Shown: piece after piece, positions 1-9,970 of the stretch
Numbering within the stretch: the first letter of the stretch is position 1
Layout of the letters: every line of letters begins with the position of its first letter
Assembly: GCA_947632345.1 (NCBI GenBank)
Contig: CANROW010000004.1
Location: forward strand, 1 to 58,775
DNA length: 58,775 nucleotides
Source: an uncultured Bacilli bacterium
GTDB taxonomy: Bacteria; Bacillota_I; Bacilli_A; RF39; UBA660
Direction of reading: 5' to 3'
The notes under the pieces: model-generated
Seen by the model: the letters and a program-made list of their open reading frames with translations, nothing else
Told to the model about the DNA's origin: nothing
The model's database searches: none
Translations under genes and position numbers: made by a program

Positions 1-1244
1 TCACTTAAAACTCGCATTGAGAAAAACAATGAACCACACATTGGAATTGTTAAACCAATACCGAGTATCAATATGACCGTTTTAGTCAAATTATCATTAG
101 GATTCTCAACGACTGGTTCACCATTTCTTAAAGCTATTACTTCTTGCATTTTCTTCTTACGAAGTAAAATAATTGTCATGATGAGGAAGATGAGAGAAAA
201 AAGAAGTGATGCCCAACTATAGGCAGAAATATTTTCCGCATAATTAGCAATTGTATCAACCAATCCCTCTTTTTGTAAAAGATCAGGAATACTGACAGCT
301 AAATCGTAAACGCCGTGTAAGAGTGCTGGTACCCAAACGCTACCCGTACGCAAATAAATAGCGGCAAAATAAATACCTATGAGAGTCGCTGAAAGGACTT
401 GAATGAGTACCCCTTGAAAACTGGCTCCGGTCGATAAGTTAGTAAAATGAATCATCCCAAATAATAAACTAGAAATGACGATTGATAACCAAATTCCTCT
501 CTTACTATTACCCAAACGATCAAGCAAGATATTGAGGGAAAGCCCCCTTAAAAGAAAATCTTCGAAGAAGCCCACTAAGAAATAAAAGGCGATGATGATG
601 AGGACATTAGAAAGAGGTAAAAATGGTACTCCTTCTAAAATATTGAGTGATAAGTGCACACAAGCAATATAGATTATGTAGATAATAAATGGCAAGGCAA
701 CAACAATTGATTCTTTTAAAGATTTTTGTTTTTCAAATAATATACGTTCTTTTTTACAAACAAAGATCATAAAAACAACAAAAAGAGCCGCCATTAATTC
801 ACCAAGCATTTCAAAGCCATAGAGCTGTTGTTGTAAATGGTCAAATATTGAACTTGAATTTAAAAAAGCCACACCCGCTAAAGTAATAGTTACTACTGAC
901 ATAAGAGGATATTTTTTTATAATATTGGTCAATTTTCCTTTTTCACTCACACTGGGGATTAGTAAGACGATCATTCCAATGGCCATCAATAAAAAGTTTT
1001 CAATGGTCAAGGACGAAAATAGACCTAAAGCAAAGAAAAAGGCTAAATGATAAAAAGATGTTGCCTTTTTATTAGTCAATAAAGTAATGGTTAAAAAGAA
1101 CGTTAACAAAGTATTAAAAAGACAAGCTAATAGCGTATTCATTGCCAAATTATTAACGATTGCTCTACCTAAATAAAAACAATACAAGATTGTTTCTATG
1201 ATTGTAATTGATAACAAAATAGTTTTTTTAGTAGTTATTTTCAT
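1..1244 (-). CDS. CPBP family intramembrane metalloprotease (partial; C-terminus runs off the window start)
   Basis: Minus-strand reading from ATG at 1244 with AGGAGG just upstream gives a multi-TM protein (MKITTKKTILLSITIIET...) with ...GFFEDFLLRG...FGMIHFTN...ALLHGVYD..., i.e. the Abi/CPBP motifs. Not in the ORF track because it is open at the window edge. Confidence 0.85.
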   Translation of the reverse strand, partial: MKITTKKTILLSITIIETILYCFYLGRAIVNNLAMNTLLACLFNTLLTFFLTITLLTNKKATSFYHLAFFFALGLFSSLTIENFLLMAIGMIVLLIPSVSEKGKLTNIIKKYPLMSVVTITLAGVAFLNSSSIFDHLQQQLYGFEMLGELMAALFVVFMIFVCKKERILFEKQKSLKESIVVALPFIIYIIYIACVHLSLNILEGVPFLPLSNVLIIIAFYFLVGFFEDFLLRGLSLNILLDRLGNSKRGIWLSIVISSLLFGMIHFTNLSTGASFQGVLIQVLSATLIGIYFAAIYLRTGSVWVPALLHGVYDLAVSIPDLLQKEGLVDTIANYAENISAYSWASLLFSLIFLIMTIILLRKKKMQEVIALRNGEPVVENPNDNLTKTVILILGIGLTIPMCGSLFFSMRVLS

Positions 1245-1327
1245 AGAAAAACCTCCTATTTATAGAATAACATATTATAATTCAAATAAAATTGTAAAAA
1301 TGAAAAGAAAATGTCAATTGACATTTT

Positions 1328-4021
1328 CTATTCACTCATATTTTTTAATTGTTCTCTAATTGAAGCAAAGATTTCATCGATGTATTCGCTTGTTTTTCCA
1401 CCACCTTGAGCAAATGTTGGTGAACCACCACCATTACCAAGGGAACGTTCAGAAGCACTCTTAATGGTCATACCAGCATTTAATGGACAAGTGCTGCGGC
1501 ATACAAAATTGACATTGTTATCATTAACATTAGCTAAAAGGACAAATGCTTTGCCAAGTTGATTAGCCAAGTTATCAGAAATGGATTTCAATGAAGGAAC
1601 ATCAAGATGATCAGTCTTTTGAAGAACAACCTTTATGCCGTTTATTTCTTCACAGTTATCCGTATATGTAGATAAATCACTAGTAACGGCATTCATTCTG
1701 ATTTGATTATAGGCTTTGTCAAGTTTTCGAACTTCACTTTGGACATATTCAAGCTGATTGCGATTATAGATGATAGCATTATAAGAATCCATTGGAATTT
1801 GATCAAGGATGATATCGAATTCCAAATCAGTTCCTAACTCTTTGGCTTCGCTCAAAAGCAATTTAGCCTTATCGAGTTGTTTCTTTATTTCGTTGACATA
1901 AACTTCAACAGCTTCCGTAATAATCTTTTCGATTCGTGGACCAGTTACCGCTTCAATTCGATATAAATTACTTCCCTTTGATTCTAATTTCAAGATAGCT
2001 ATTTTTTGAATTTCCCCACTATTTTTTACATGGGTTCCACCACATAGTTCAAGAGAATCACCAATTCTGACAACTCGAACGATATCTTTATACTTTTCGG
2101 TAAATAAAGCCATTGCTCCTAAAGCTTTCGCTTCTTCTAAAGGCATTTCTTTAATTTCACTATAAACCTTTTTATTGATGCGTTCATTAGCCAATTGTTC
2201 AACTTTCAAAATATCTTCTTCACTTATTTTACCAGTAAAAGTAAAATCGAAACGCAATCTCTCACTATCGACATAACTACCAGCTTGATGAACATTGTTT
2301 GATAAGACTTCTTGAAGCGTTTTTTGTAGGATGTGAATAGCACTGTGGTTACAAGCGGTCGCCTCACGTTCTTCAGCCATTATTTTGATGCTGCAACGTT
2401 CATTAATGGTAATTTTACCATCAACTAATTCAATCTTATGAAGATGTTGGCCATTTGGAGCTTTAATTACATCAATTACTTTAGCTTTGAAGTTTTCACT
2501 CTTCATAGCGCCTTCATCACAAACTTGACCACCACTTGTGGCATAAAAGCACGTTTTATCTAAAACAACATAACCATCACTATCTAATGAATCAGTAAAT
2601 TTACCATCTTTGATTAGACCAATGACCTTACTTTCCATTTGGGTTTCGTCATAAACGAATTCACTCTTCTCTTTAAAATTCAACAATTCTTCATTTTGAA
2701 TATTCATGGTTGATTCCTGATGATAAGTATCTTTAGATATCTGTTTCTGTTGTTCCATATATTTGCGGAACTCTTCGCGATCAGTAGTCATATTGGCTTC
2801 TTCTAAATATTCAAGAGTCAATTCGTAAGGAAATCCATAAGTATCATATAGTTTAAAGACGTCGTAACCACTAATAGTGCCATCGACACTCTCTTCAATT
2901 AATTGGGCAAGGCGTCGCTCACCAGAGGCAAGGGTCTTGTGAAACAATTCTTCTTCTTGAAGCACTAGAGCTTTGACATTACTCTTCGTATTCTCTAATT
3001 CTGGATAACTATCACTCATAATGGATACGACAATATCTACTAATTTATAAATGAATGGCTCATTCAAACCGAGCTTTTTTCCCATGCGCACACTGCGACG
3101 GAGAAGACGACGAAGAACATAACCGCGACCAGTATTTTCAAAAATAGCGCCATCGGATAAGGCCATCGTTATAGCGCGGATGTGATCAGCGATAACTTTA
3201 AATGGCATTTCTCCCTTGTATTCTTTTCCCGTCAACTCTTCAATTTTTTTAATGATTGGTACAAATAAATCCGTATCAAAAGTTGAATCGACATCCTGAA
3301 AGATGCAACACCAACGCTCAAGTCCAGCGCCTGTATCAATATTTTTATGAGGGAGCTCTGGATACTCGCTTCTTGATAATCCGGGTTGAGAATTGTATTG
3401 ACTGAAAACGTTATTCCAAATCTCCAAAAAGCGTTCTTGATCTTCATCCCGTCTAAATTTTTCTAAAGCATCGCCATTTGGATCATAAGCTTCGCCGCGG
3501 TCGTAAAATATTTCCGAATCAGGTCCACATGGTCCTTCACCAATTTCCCAAAAATTGCCTTCAAGTGGTACGACATGATCTTCGGCAAGACCTAATTCAA
3601 CCCATTTTTTTTGGGCCACGCTGTCATCTTTATAGACCGTTACATAAATTTTTTCTTTTGGTATACCAGCCCATTCCTCACTAGTTAAAAACTCATAGGC
3701 AAATTCAAGAGCTTGTTCTTTAAAATAGTCCCCAATTGAAAAGTTTCCCATCATTTCAAAAAAAGTTTGATGTCTTTTGGTAACTCCCACATTATCGATA
3801 TCATTTGTTCTTATACATTTTTGAATGGTTGCAATGCGCTTATTCTCGGGAACGACACTACCATCAAAATATTTTTTTAGTGGAGTAACACCAGCATTGA
3901 TAAATAATAAACTGTCATCATCATAAGGAACGAGCGGTGCACTTTCCATGACGTTGTGTCCTTTACTCTCAAAGAATTTTATCCATAAATTTCTTATTTC
4001 TGTACTACTTAACTTTTTCAT
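1328..4021 (-). CDS. alaS: Alanine--tRNA ligase
   Basis: 897 aa; class II aaRS start (KGHNVMESAPLVPYDDDSLLFINAGVTPLKKYF), editing domain motifs HSAIHIL and CGGTHVKNSGEI. Confidence 0.98.
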   Translation of the reverse strand: MKKLSSTEIRNLWIKFFESKGHNVMESAPLVPYDDDSLLFINAGVTPLKKYFDGSVVPENKRIATIQKCIRTNDIDNVGVTKRHQTFFEMMGNFSIGDYFKEQALEFAYEFLTSEEWAGIPKEKIYVTVYKDDSVAQKKWVELGLAEDHVVPLEGNFWEIGEGPCGPDSEIFYDRGEAYDPNGDALEKFRRDEDQERFLEIWNNVFSQYNSQPGLSRSEYPELPHKNIDTGAGLERWCCIFQDVDSTFDTDLFVPIIKKIEELTGKEYKGEMPFKVIADHIRAITMALSDGAIFENTGRGYVLRRLLRRSVRMGKKLGLNEPFIYKLVDIVVSIMSDSYPELENTKSNVKALVLQEEELFHKTLASGERRLAQLIEESVDGTISGYDVFKLYDTYGFPYELTLEYLEEANMTTDREEFRKYMEQQKQISKDTYHQESTMNIQNEELLNFKEKSEFVYDETQMESKVIGLIKDGKFTDSLDSDGYVVLDKTCFYATSGGQVCDEGAMKSENFKAKVIDVIKAPNGQHLHKIELVDGKITINERCSIKIMAEEREATACNHSAIHILQKTLQEVLSNNVHQAGSYVDSERLRFDFTFTGKISEEDILKVEQLANERINKKVYSEIKEMPLEEAKALGAMALFTEKYKDIVRVVRIGDSLELCGGTHVKNSGEIQKIAILKLESKGSNLYRIEAVTGPRIEKIITEAVEVYVNEIKKQLDKAKLLLSEAKELGTDLEFDIILDQIPMDSYNAIIYNRNQLEYVQSEVRKLDKAYNQIRMNAVTSDLSTYTDNCEEINGIKVVLQKTDHLDVPSLKSISDNLANQLGKAFVLLANVNDNNVNFVCRSTCPLNAGMTIKSASERSLGNGGGSPTFAQGGGKTSEYIDEIFASIREQLKNMSE

Positions 4022-4029
4022 AAATCCTC

Positions 4030-4572
4030 CTATATTTGCGCTAAAATCTCATCTAAACGCTCAGCATATTCTTCGACTGTACCATTATTTAAAATGTAGT
4101 AATCAGCTTCGGCAATTGGTCCTGCTTTAGCTATATTTTCAATCTCTGATAAATCGCGTTCAACAGCTTGTTCTTTGGTTAGAGGTCTAATTTCACGAAT
4201 GCTTAGACGTTGGTAACGTATTTCACGATCGACAACAATGGCCACCACCGTTAAACTTTCACCTAGTTCTTCCCTTAGAATTTTTAACTCATCCCAAGAG
4301 TATAGACCATCTAAAACGGTATTGCTCTCTTCCGCAAACTCTTTAATTCGTGGTAATAAAATCTTGGCATAGGCTCCCATTCCTAACTCTTTACGCAATT
4401 TCTCGCGCATCATCTTTTCATTAGCCGGATTAATTTCTAAACCACTCTCTTTTAGTTTTTCAAGAGTAACTCCACCAAAATAAACTTTTTTCCAATTTTT
4501 AGCTACGAGAATATCCGAAGCTACACTCTTACCACTTCCACACATTCCGACAATTGCCACAATTTTTTTCAT
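4030..4572 (-). CDS. P-loop nucleotide kinase, UPF0200 / dephospho-CoA-kinase-like
   Basis: From ATG at 4572 (MKKIVAIVGMCGSGKSVAS...), Walker A GMCGSGKS; AGGAGG upstream. The longer ORF start at 4656 lies inside the T-box leader. Confidence 0.75.
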   Translation of the reverse strand: MKKIVAIVGMCGSGKSVASDILVAKNWKKVYFGGVTLEKLKESGLEINPANEKMMREKLRKELGMGAYAKILLPRIKEFAEESNTVLDGLYSWDELKILREELGESLTVVAIVVDREIRYQRLSIREIRPLTKEQAVERDLSEIENIAKAGPIAEADYYILNNGTVEEYAERLDEILAQI

Positions 4573-4585
4573 TTTATCCTCCTCT

Positions 4586-4775
4586 ATAAAAATAAAAAGA
4601 CCAAGCCATAGGAGTGCTTGCGCACGGTACCATCCTACTCTGGTCTTGATTGACATAACGGTTTAACCGCTGATACTCGAAAGTAGCTTTCTGAAGTATA
4701 TCTCACTTTGTTCCACCAACCCAAAGCTCTCTCTAAAGATATTTAAATCATACTCCTCTTCGTCATCGCATCATC
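4586..4775 (-). promoter_or_regulatory. T-box leader (Ala-type)
   Basis: Minus strand: GATGACGAAGAGGAGTA (stem I), GGTTGGTGGAAC, specifier loop CAGAAAGCUAC (GCU = Ala), T-box core AGGATGGTACCGTGC, then terminator AAGACCA..TGGTCTTTTTATTTTT. Followed by kinase gene and alaS. Confidence 0.9.
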
Positions 4776-4783
4776 ACATATAA

Positions 4784-5929
4784 CTATTCTTCAACAGTCC
4801 ATAATTTATATTTCTTGATGAAGAAACTTGCGAGCACTTTACAACAAGAAATAACTGGTGTCGCTAACAACATACCAAGTATACCAAAGAAATGACCAAA
4901 TAGCAATAAGCCAATTATAATTGTTACTGGATGTAATTTCATCGTCTTACTCATAATGGTTGGTGTTAATAAATAGCTCTCAACTCCTTGACAGATCAAA
5001 ACGGAAATCAAAACACCAATTCCTACTCGTGGCGAAATAGTAAATGCCACGATGACGGAAGGTATTCCTCCAATATATGGTCCGAGATAAGGAATGATAT
5101 TCGTCACAGCACAGAATAGTCCAAAAACCATTGGGGCTTTCATACCGGCAATCGACATACCGACACTCTGACAAATAAATAGTAAGAACATGACAATTAG
5201 AGTTCCATAGACATAGTGACGCAATAGAACATTTAATCTATCATTCAACTTCGATACTTCATCACGATGCTTTACAGGGACAAGTTTCGCAAGACGAGCT
5301 CGGAAATCATCAAAATCTAATAACAAATAGAAACCAATTAATAGACCGATGACAAAATTTAAGCCACCACTAACAACTGTTTTAATGATTGTGATTATGG
5401 TTGATGGTCCATCAATCATGACGGAATCCAATATATTTTTGAAGACATTATCGACATTTTCTTTGACAACGCCAGCTTCAATACTATAGGTCTTAGCTAT
5501 ATTATTTATGAAGACATCTAATTGTGAATTGAGACTCTTAAGCGTTTGTGGAGCTGCTGCTACAATATCGTTAATCTGTTGAACTAATGCTGGAATCAAC
5601 AAATTACCAATCAATATGAAAAGCGCAATCAATAATACGTACACGAATAAAACGCCAATTCCTCTTTTAACACCTTTCGATTGGAAATATGTCACGATTG
5701 GATCCAAGAGCCAAGCCAAAATCACCCCAATGAAGAATGGTGATAAAATCGAAAGAACATCTCCTAAAATATGAATTATATTCCATTCTTTTCCAATATA
5801 AGTAATTAATACGATTAGCGCAACGACACTAACTCCGAAAATCAACTTGATCAAATTGCGACTGAATTTGATCAACTCATTCAATTTTTCATAATCAATC
5901 TTATCTGATAAACGTTTTTTACCAAACAT
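4784..5929 (-). CDS. AI-2E family transporter (PerM/YhhT-like permease)
   Basis: ~380 aa multi-TM, ...NIIPYLGPYIGGIPSVIVAF..., ...HPVTIIIGLLLFGHFFGILGMLLATP motif. SD AGGTG before ATG at 5929. Confidence 0.9.
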   Translation of the reverse strand: MFGKKRLSDKIDYEKLNELIKFSRNLIKLIFGVSVVALIVLITYIGKEWNIIHILGDVLSILSPFFIGVILAWLLDPIVTYFQSKGVKRGIGVLFVYVLLIALFILIGNLLIPALVQQINDIVAAAPQTLKSLNSQLDVFINNIAKTYSIEAGVVKENVDNVFKNILDSVMIDGPSTIITIIKTVVSGGLNFVIGLLIGFYLLLDFDDFRARLAKLVPVKHRDEVSKLNDRLNVLLRHYVYGTLIVMFLLFICQSVGMSIAGMKAPMVFGLFCAVTNIIPYLGPYIGGIPSVIVAFTISPRVGIGVLISVLICQGVESYLLTPTIMSKTMKLHPVTIIIGLLLFGHFFGILGMLLATPVISCCKVLASFFIKKYKLWTVEE

Positions 5930-6007
5930 AAAAATCACCTATCCTGAGTTAATAATATCATACATTATCATAATATGTTCTTTTTTTTCTTCTACTTTAC
6001 TAATCTT

Positions 6008-6040
6008 GACAAAAAAATATCAAGAGTAAACTCTTGATAT
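6008..6040 (-). terminator. Rho-independent terminator
   Basis: Minus strand ATATCAAGAG..CTCTTGATAT followed by TTTTTTT. Confidence 0.75.
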
Positions 6041-6042
6041 CA

Positions 6043-6198
6043 TTACATCATATTTTTATTCATTTCTTTGACTTTATTAGCCATTTTGTCTACAGAATTT
6101 TTTATATCTTCTTTATAATCAGGATTATATTTTTTGTATAGCATAAATCCACCATACCCCATAGCACCAATAGCTAACCATTTCATCATTTTATTCAT
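6043..6198 (-). CDS. Small membrane-anchored protein (YtxH-like)
   Basis: MNKMMKWLAIGAMGYGGFMLYKKYNPDYKEDIKNSVDKMANKVKEMNKNMM; one TM then charged helix. Function not identified. Confidence 0.5.
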   Translation of the reverse strand: MNKMMKWLAIGAMGYGGFMLYKKYNPDYKEDIKNSVDKMANKVKEMNKNMM

Positions 6199-6265
6199 AA
6201 AATCCTTCTTTCTAAAAATATGATTGGTATATATACCATTCATATTATGAGAGAATAAATTTTTT

Positions 6266-6781
6266 TTATACAGCATTATCTAATTTTTTTAGACGAACAC
6301 TCTCACTTCTTCCATATATGGAAGTCAATTCATCACTTTCACTTGTCAAATTGAAATGAATGGAGTCATCATCAATTTTTCGTTCTTCATCACTCAAAGA
6401 ATCTTGGAGAATTAAATCGTATAGATAAATCTTTTTGTCATTCATATCAATTCGATAGCGACCATAATAATAAGCTTTATGTTCACAATCACCGACATAA
6501 AATATCGCTGAATAATCACTATTTAAAACGAGATTAGTTGTATTACTACAGGAATTGTTTTCATCGTCAACATAACTATAAATTCCGATATAGTCATAGT
6601 TATCGGCGCTTTTATCTTTCGGAATCGTCTGATCCTGTTCACAATTATCGTTTCTAACTACCTGCTCTTTTTGATCATAATACATTTTCGTCATCAACAA
6701 TAATAGTCCTAAATTGACGACAACTAATAATAGAACAATTACTACTAAAACGCGATTTTTCTTTTTAATTCGATAATCCAT
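6266..6781 (-). CDS. Hypothetical membrane-anchored protein
   Basis: 171 aa, N-terminal TM (VLVVIVLLLVVVNLGLLLL), start overlaps the recD2 stop. Confidence 0.6.
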   Translation of the reverse strand: MDYRIKKKNRVLVVIVLLLVVVNLGLLLLMTKMYYDQKEQVVRNDNCEQDQTIPKDKSADNYDYIGIYSYVDDENNSCSNTTNLVLNSDYSAIFYVGDCEHKAYYYGRYRIDMNDKKIYLYDLILQDSLSDEERKIDDDSIHFNLTSESDELTSIYGRSESVRLKKLDNAV

Positions 6782-8972
6782 TTTTTTCACCACTCTTATT
6801 CATCAATGCGATTAAGCGCTCCTTGATGGATGTCCTTCTAACATCGGAGTTATTGTTCATCGCGGCCTTTTTTAAAGCTTGTATATTACCAATTATATAT
6901 AGTTCGCGCTTGGCCCGCGTCACGCCGGTATAATATAATTTGCGATACAACATCTTGTTATATTCCATAGTAACTGGTATGACAACAGTCTTAAACTCAC
7001 TTCCTTGTGACTTATGAATACTAATCGCATAACCATGTTTAAAATTGCTGAAATTGGATGGCGTAAAGCGGACATAATTGCCATCAAAATTGATGACCAT
7101 CTCTTTTTTATCAATGCTGTCAATGATACCGATATCACCATTAAAAATATTTTCTTCTGGCATATTAGTCAATTGGAGAACTTTATCTTCTTCGCGATAG
7201 ATGACATCACCAACGCGCAATTCTTTTTTTGTTGGTGAAGCTGGATTAAAAATTTCTTGAGCGACCTTATTTATATTATCTATACCATTTAAAGTCTTAT
7301 ACATCGGTACTAATATTTGAAAATCTTTATAATCCATCTTCTGATAACTGTGACATATTTTTTTAATTTCATCCATCACTGAACTCGCATCAGCTTCGCG
7401 AAAGAAGAGATCAGAGCTCTTATTAAAAGCTTCTTCATCGACAGTTCCACTATTGATATCATAAGCTAAATTGATAATATTTGAATCACTCACTTGACGA
7501 TATAAATAATTTAATTTGACGAAATTGATTTTTTCACTCTCAATCAAATCTTTTAAGACTTGACCAGGACCAACACTTGGAAGCTGATTATAATCGCCAA
7601 CTACAACTATTTTAGTATCCGTTTTAAGGCCCCGAAACAGAGAAGCAAAAAGGTTCGTATCCACCATACTTCCTTCATCAATGATGACAAATTCGACATC
7701 ACTGCGATTGTATTCATTGACTTGAAAACGATCATTTTCTTTATTCCATTTCAAAAAGCGATGAATAGTATAAGCTGGCAAATGCGTCGTTTCACTCAAA
7801 CGTTTCGCCGCTCTTCCTGTTGGAGCAAGAAGCGCTATTTTTTCATTTAAATTACTTCCTAAATCATTCAAGTCTTTATATAGATCAACGATGGCTTTAA
7901 CGATCGTCGTCTTTCCCGTTCCTGGTCCACCAGTTATTACTAAAAAATGTTTTTGAAGCGCATCTTTTATGGCTTGTAACTGCTCATCATTGTAGGTGAT
8001 GTTTTGATATTCCTCTAATTCTTGAATCATAATATCTAATTTTTTATATATGTCATCTTCTATACCCAATAAATACTTGATGCGATTCGCTATTAAAATC
8101 TCATCTTCATACATCGTTTTTAAATAATACTTTTCATTTTCTTTAATCAATTTCAAATCTAATATGAGACTGTTTAAAGCCGTAATAAAGTGCTCTTTAC
8201 TGATATCACTCATAAGACACCGATTGACATAACTATATATCTCATCAATGAATAAATAACTGTGACCAAACGTATTACAAACTTCATCGACAACATAGAG
8301 AGTTGCGGCTTTTAATCTTCGTTCATCATCAAAGGGATAATCACATTTTAAGGCAATGGCATCAATCTTTTTAAAAGGTATCTCTTTGATATCTTCATAT
8401 AATTTATATATATTGTTATCGATGACCTCTAGAGTCCTACTCTTATAACGATTATAGATGATCATACTATCTTTAGTCGTAAAACCTAAATCATTTAAAC
8501 TCAAGACAATTTTATAACTAGCTTGATATTCCTCAAGCGTATCGTGTAGAACTTCGATATTCTTGCGCGTGATACCAGGAATTAAGAGAAGATTATCAGG
8601 ATGCTCCAAAATGATGTTTAGAGATTCTTTTCCTAAAACATTGACGATCTTTTTAGCTTTATTTTCACCGATACCTTTAAACAACCCACTCGCTAAGAAA
8701 TCGACAATCGCATCTTTTTCTTCAGGCATACACCTCTCATATGATTCAACTTGAAATTGTTCCCCATATTTAGAATGAATGACATATTTACCATGAAGGA
8801 TATATGTATCACTATCATTTAATTCATGAAAATATCCCGTGAAAACGACTGTTTCACCAATGATATCCTGATTTTCATCATCAGCTTCTCGGATTTTAAA
8901 AAGGCCAACCATATACCCATTCTCACCTTGAAATAAGCTCTTGCGAAAATTACCTTTGATAAATGATTCCAT
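6765..8972 (-). CDS. recD2: ATP-dependent RecD2-like DNA helicase
   Basis: 735 aa; HhH region, Walker A GGPGTGKTT, VVVGDYNQLPSVGPGQVLKD, HKSQGSEF motif. Confidence 0.95.
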   Translation of the reverse strand: MESFIKGNFRKSLFQGENGYMVGLFKIREADDENQDIIGETVVFTGYFHELNDSDTYILHGKYVIHSKYGEQFQVESYERCMPEEKDAIVDFLASGLFKGIGENKAKKIVNVLGKESLNIILEHPDNLLLIPGITRKNIEVLHDTLEEYQASYKIVLSLNDLGFTTKDSMIIYNRYKSRTLEVIDNNIYKLYEDIKEIPFKKIDAIALKCDYPFDDERRLKAATLYVVDEVCNTFGHSYLFIDEIYSYVNRCLMSDISKEHFITALNSLILDLKLIKENEKYYLKTMYEDEILIANRIKYLLGIEDDIYKKLDIMIQELEEYQNITYNDEQLQAIKDALQKHFLVITGGPGTGKTTIVKAIVDLYKDLNDLGSNLNEKIALLAPTGRAAKRLSETTHLPAYTIHRFLKWNKENDRFQVNEYNRSDVEFVIIDEGSMVDTNLFASLFRGLKTDTKIVVVGDYNQLPSVGPGQVLKDLIESEKINFVKLNYLYRQVSDSNIINLAYDINSGTVDEEAFNKSSDLFFREADASSVMDEIKKICHSYQKMDYKDFQILVPMYKTLNGIDNINKVAQEIFNPASPTKKELRVGDVIYREEDKVLQLTNMPEENIFNGDIGIIDSIDKKEMVINFDGNYVRFTPSNFSNFKHGYAISIHKSQGSEFKTVVIPVTMEYNKMLYRKLYYTGVTRAKRELYIIGNIQALKKAAMNNNSDVRRTSIKERLIALMNKSGEKNGLSN

Positions 8973-9110
8973 ATATTCACCTCCAAACTTCTTTAATTCT
9001 ATCGCAAAACGTCAAAAAAAACAATCGAACAGGTAATCTATAAACTATAGTTGTGTCAATTTAACAAAATCCAAATAAACTATATTAGTAATAGTAAAGG
9101 AGGTTATGCT

Positions 9111-9275
9111 ATGTATTATTATGGTGGAGGATCAACTTGCTGTGGAAACAACAGTTATCCATTTTATCCATATTATCCAATGCAATACCAAAATAATAAC
9201 TCATCATACTATGCCATTATTTTAGTACTATTTATCTTACTAGTTATTGTAATTGGATCTAGATTTGCACGATAA
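9111..9275 (+). CDS. YjcZ-like small sporulation-type membrane peptide
   Basis: AAAGGAGG SD then MYYYGGGSTCCGNNSYPFYPYYPMQYQNNNSSYYAIILVLFILLVIVIGSRFAR; Gly/Tyr-rich head and terminal YAIILVLFILLVIVG-type TM as in Bacillus YjcZ family. Confidence 0.7.
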   Translation: MYYYGGGSTCCGNNSYPFYPYYPMQYQNNNSSYYAIILVLFILLVIVIGSRFAR

Positions 9276-9389
9276 AAACGTTTTGAGGAGTAGATTTTTT
9301 CTACTTCTTATTTTTATTTTTACCAAAAAAAAGTTATTTTTCTTTATTTTTAGACATTTTATGTTAAAATTGTACTTGTGGTGAAGTCT

Positions 9390-9938
9390 ATGTTAAAAAC
9401 AAAAGACATCCTAGATGAAAAGAATAAAATACTTCATACTAAAAGTAAAGATGTAACTTTTCCAATGGATGAAAAAGATAAAAAGATGATTGATGATATG
9501 ATTGAACATTTGACTTTAAGTCAAATCCCTGAAGAAAGTGAAAAATATGATTTGCGGCCAGGTATGGGAATGGCAGCGGTTCAATTGGGAGTTCCGAAGA
9601 GATTCTTTGTTGTCGTTCACGAATATGAAGAAGGAAAATTTAAAAACTATGTCTTAGTCAATCCCAAAATTGTCAGTTCATCAGAAGAAATGATTTATGT
9701 TGAAGAAGGCGAAGGATGCTTGAGTGTCAATCGTCCTACTGAAGGGATTGTTCCAAGACACGCTCGCATAACGATGGAGGGTTATGATGTCGATGGTAAC
9801 AAAATCAGTTATCGTGCCAGAGAAGAACTAGCGGTTGCTTTTCAACACGAGTATGATCACTTAGATGGTATCCTCTTCACCGATCGTATCGACAAAAAAA
9901 ATCCTTATAAAAATAAGGACAAATATCGCGCTATATAA
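9390..9938 (+). CDS. def: Peptide deformylase
   Basis: GMGMAAVQLGVPKR, EGCLSVN, QHEYDHLDGILF motifs. Confidence 0.97.
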   Translation: MLKTKDILDEKNKILHTKSKDVTFPMDEKDKKMIDDMIEHLTLSQIPEESEKYDLRPGMGMAAVQLGVPKRFFVVVHEYEEGKFKNYVLVNPKIVSSSEEMIYVEEGEGCLSVNRPTEGIVPRHARITMEGYDVDGNKISYRAREELAVAFQHEYDHLDGILFTDRIDKKNPYKNKDKYRAI

Positions 9939-9970
9939 AAATGAATGATCATTACCGATCATTCATTTTT
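9938..9970. terminator. Bidirectional terminator between convergent def and pbpB
   Basis: Perfect stem AATGAATGATC..GATCATTCATT flanked by A-run/T-run; overlaps the pbpB stop codon. Confidence 0.75.

Noticed and set aside
3232-4130. Extra ORFs in the track overlapping alaS (3232..3447, 3478..3684, 3948..4130)
   Set aside because: Out-of-frame/antisense to the well-supported alaS frame, no SD, no family-like composition.
4573-4656. N-terminal extension of the kinase ORF to 4656
   Set aside because: This stretch is the T-box/terminator region; an SD and ATG at 4572 give a clean kinase N-terminus.
6765-8972. recD2 as part of a RecBCD complex
   Set aside because: Length, HhH region and separate location fit stand-alone RecD2; AddAB is present elsewhere in the window.
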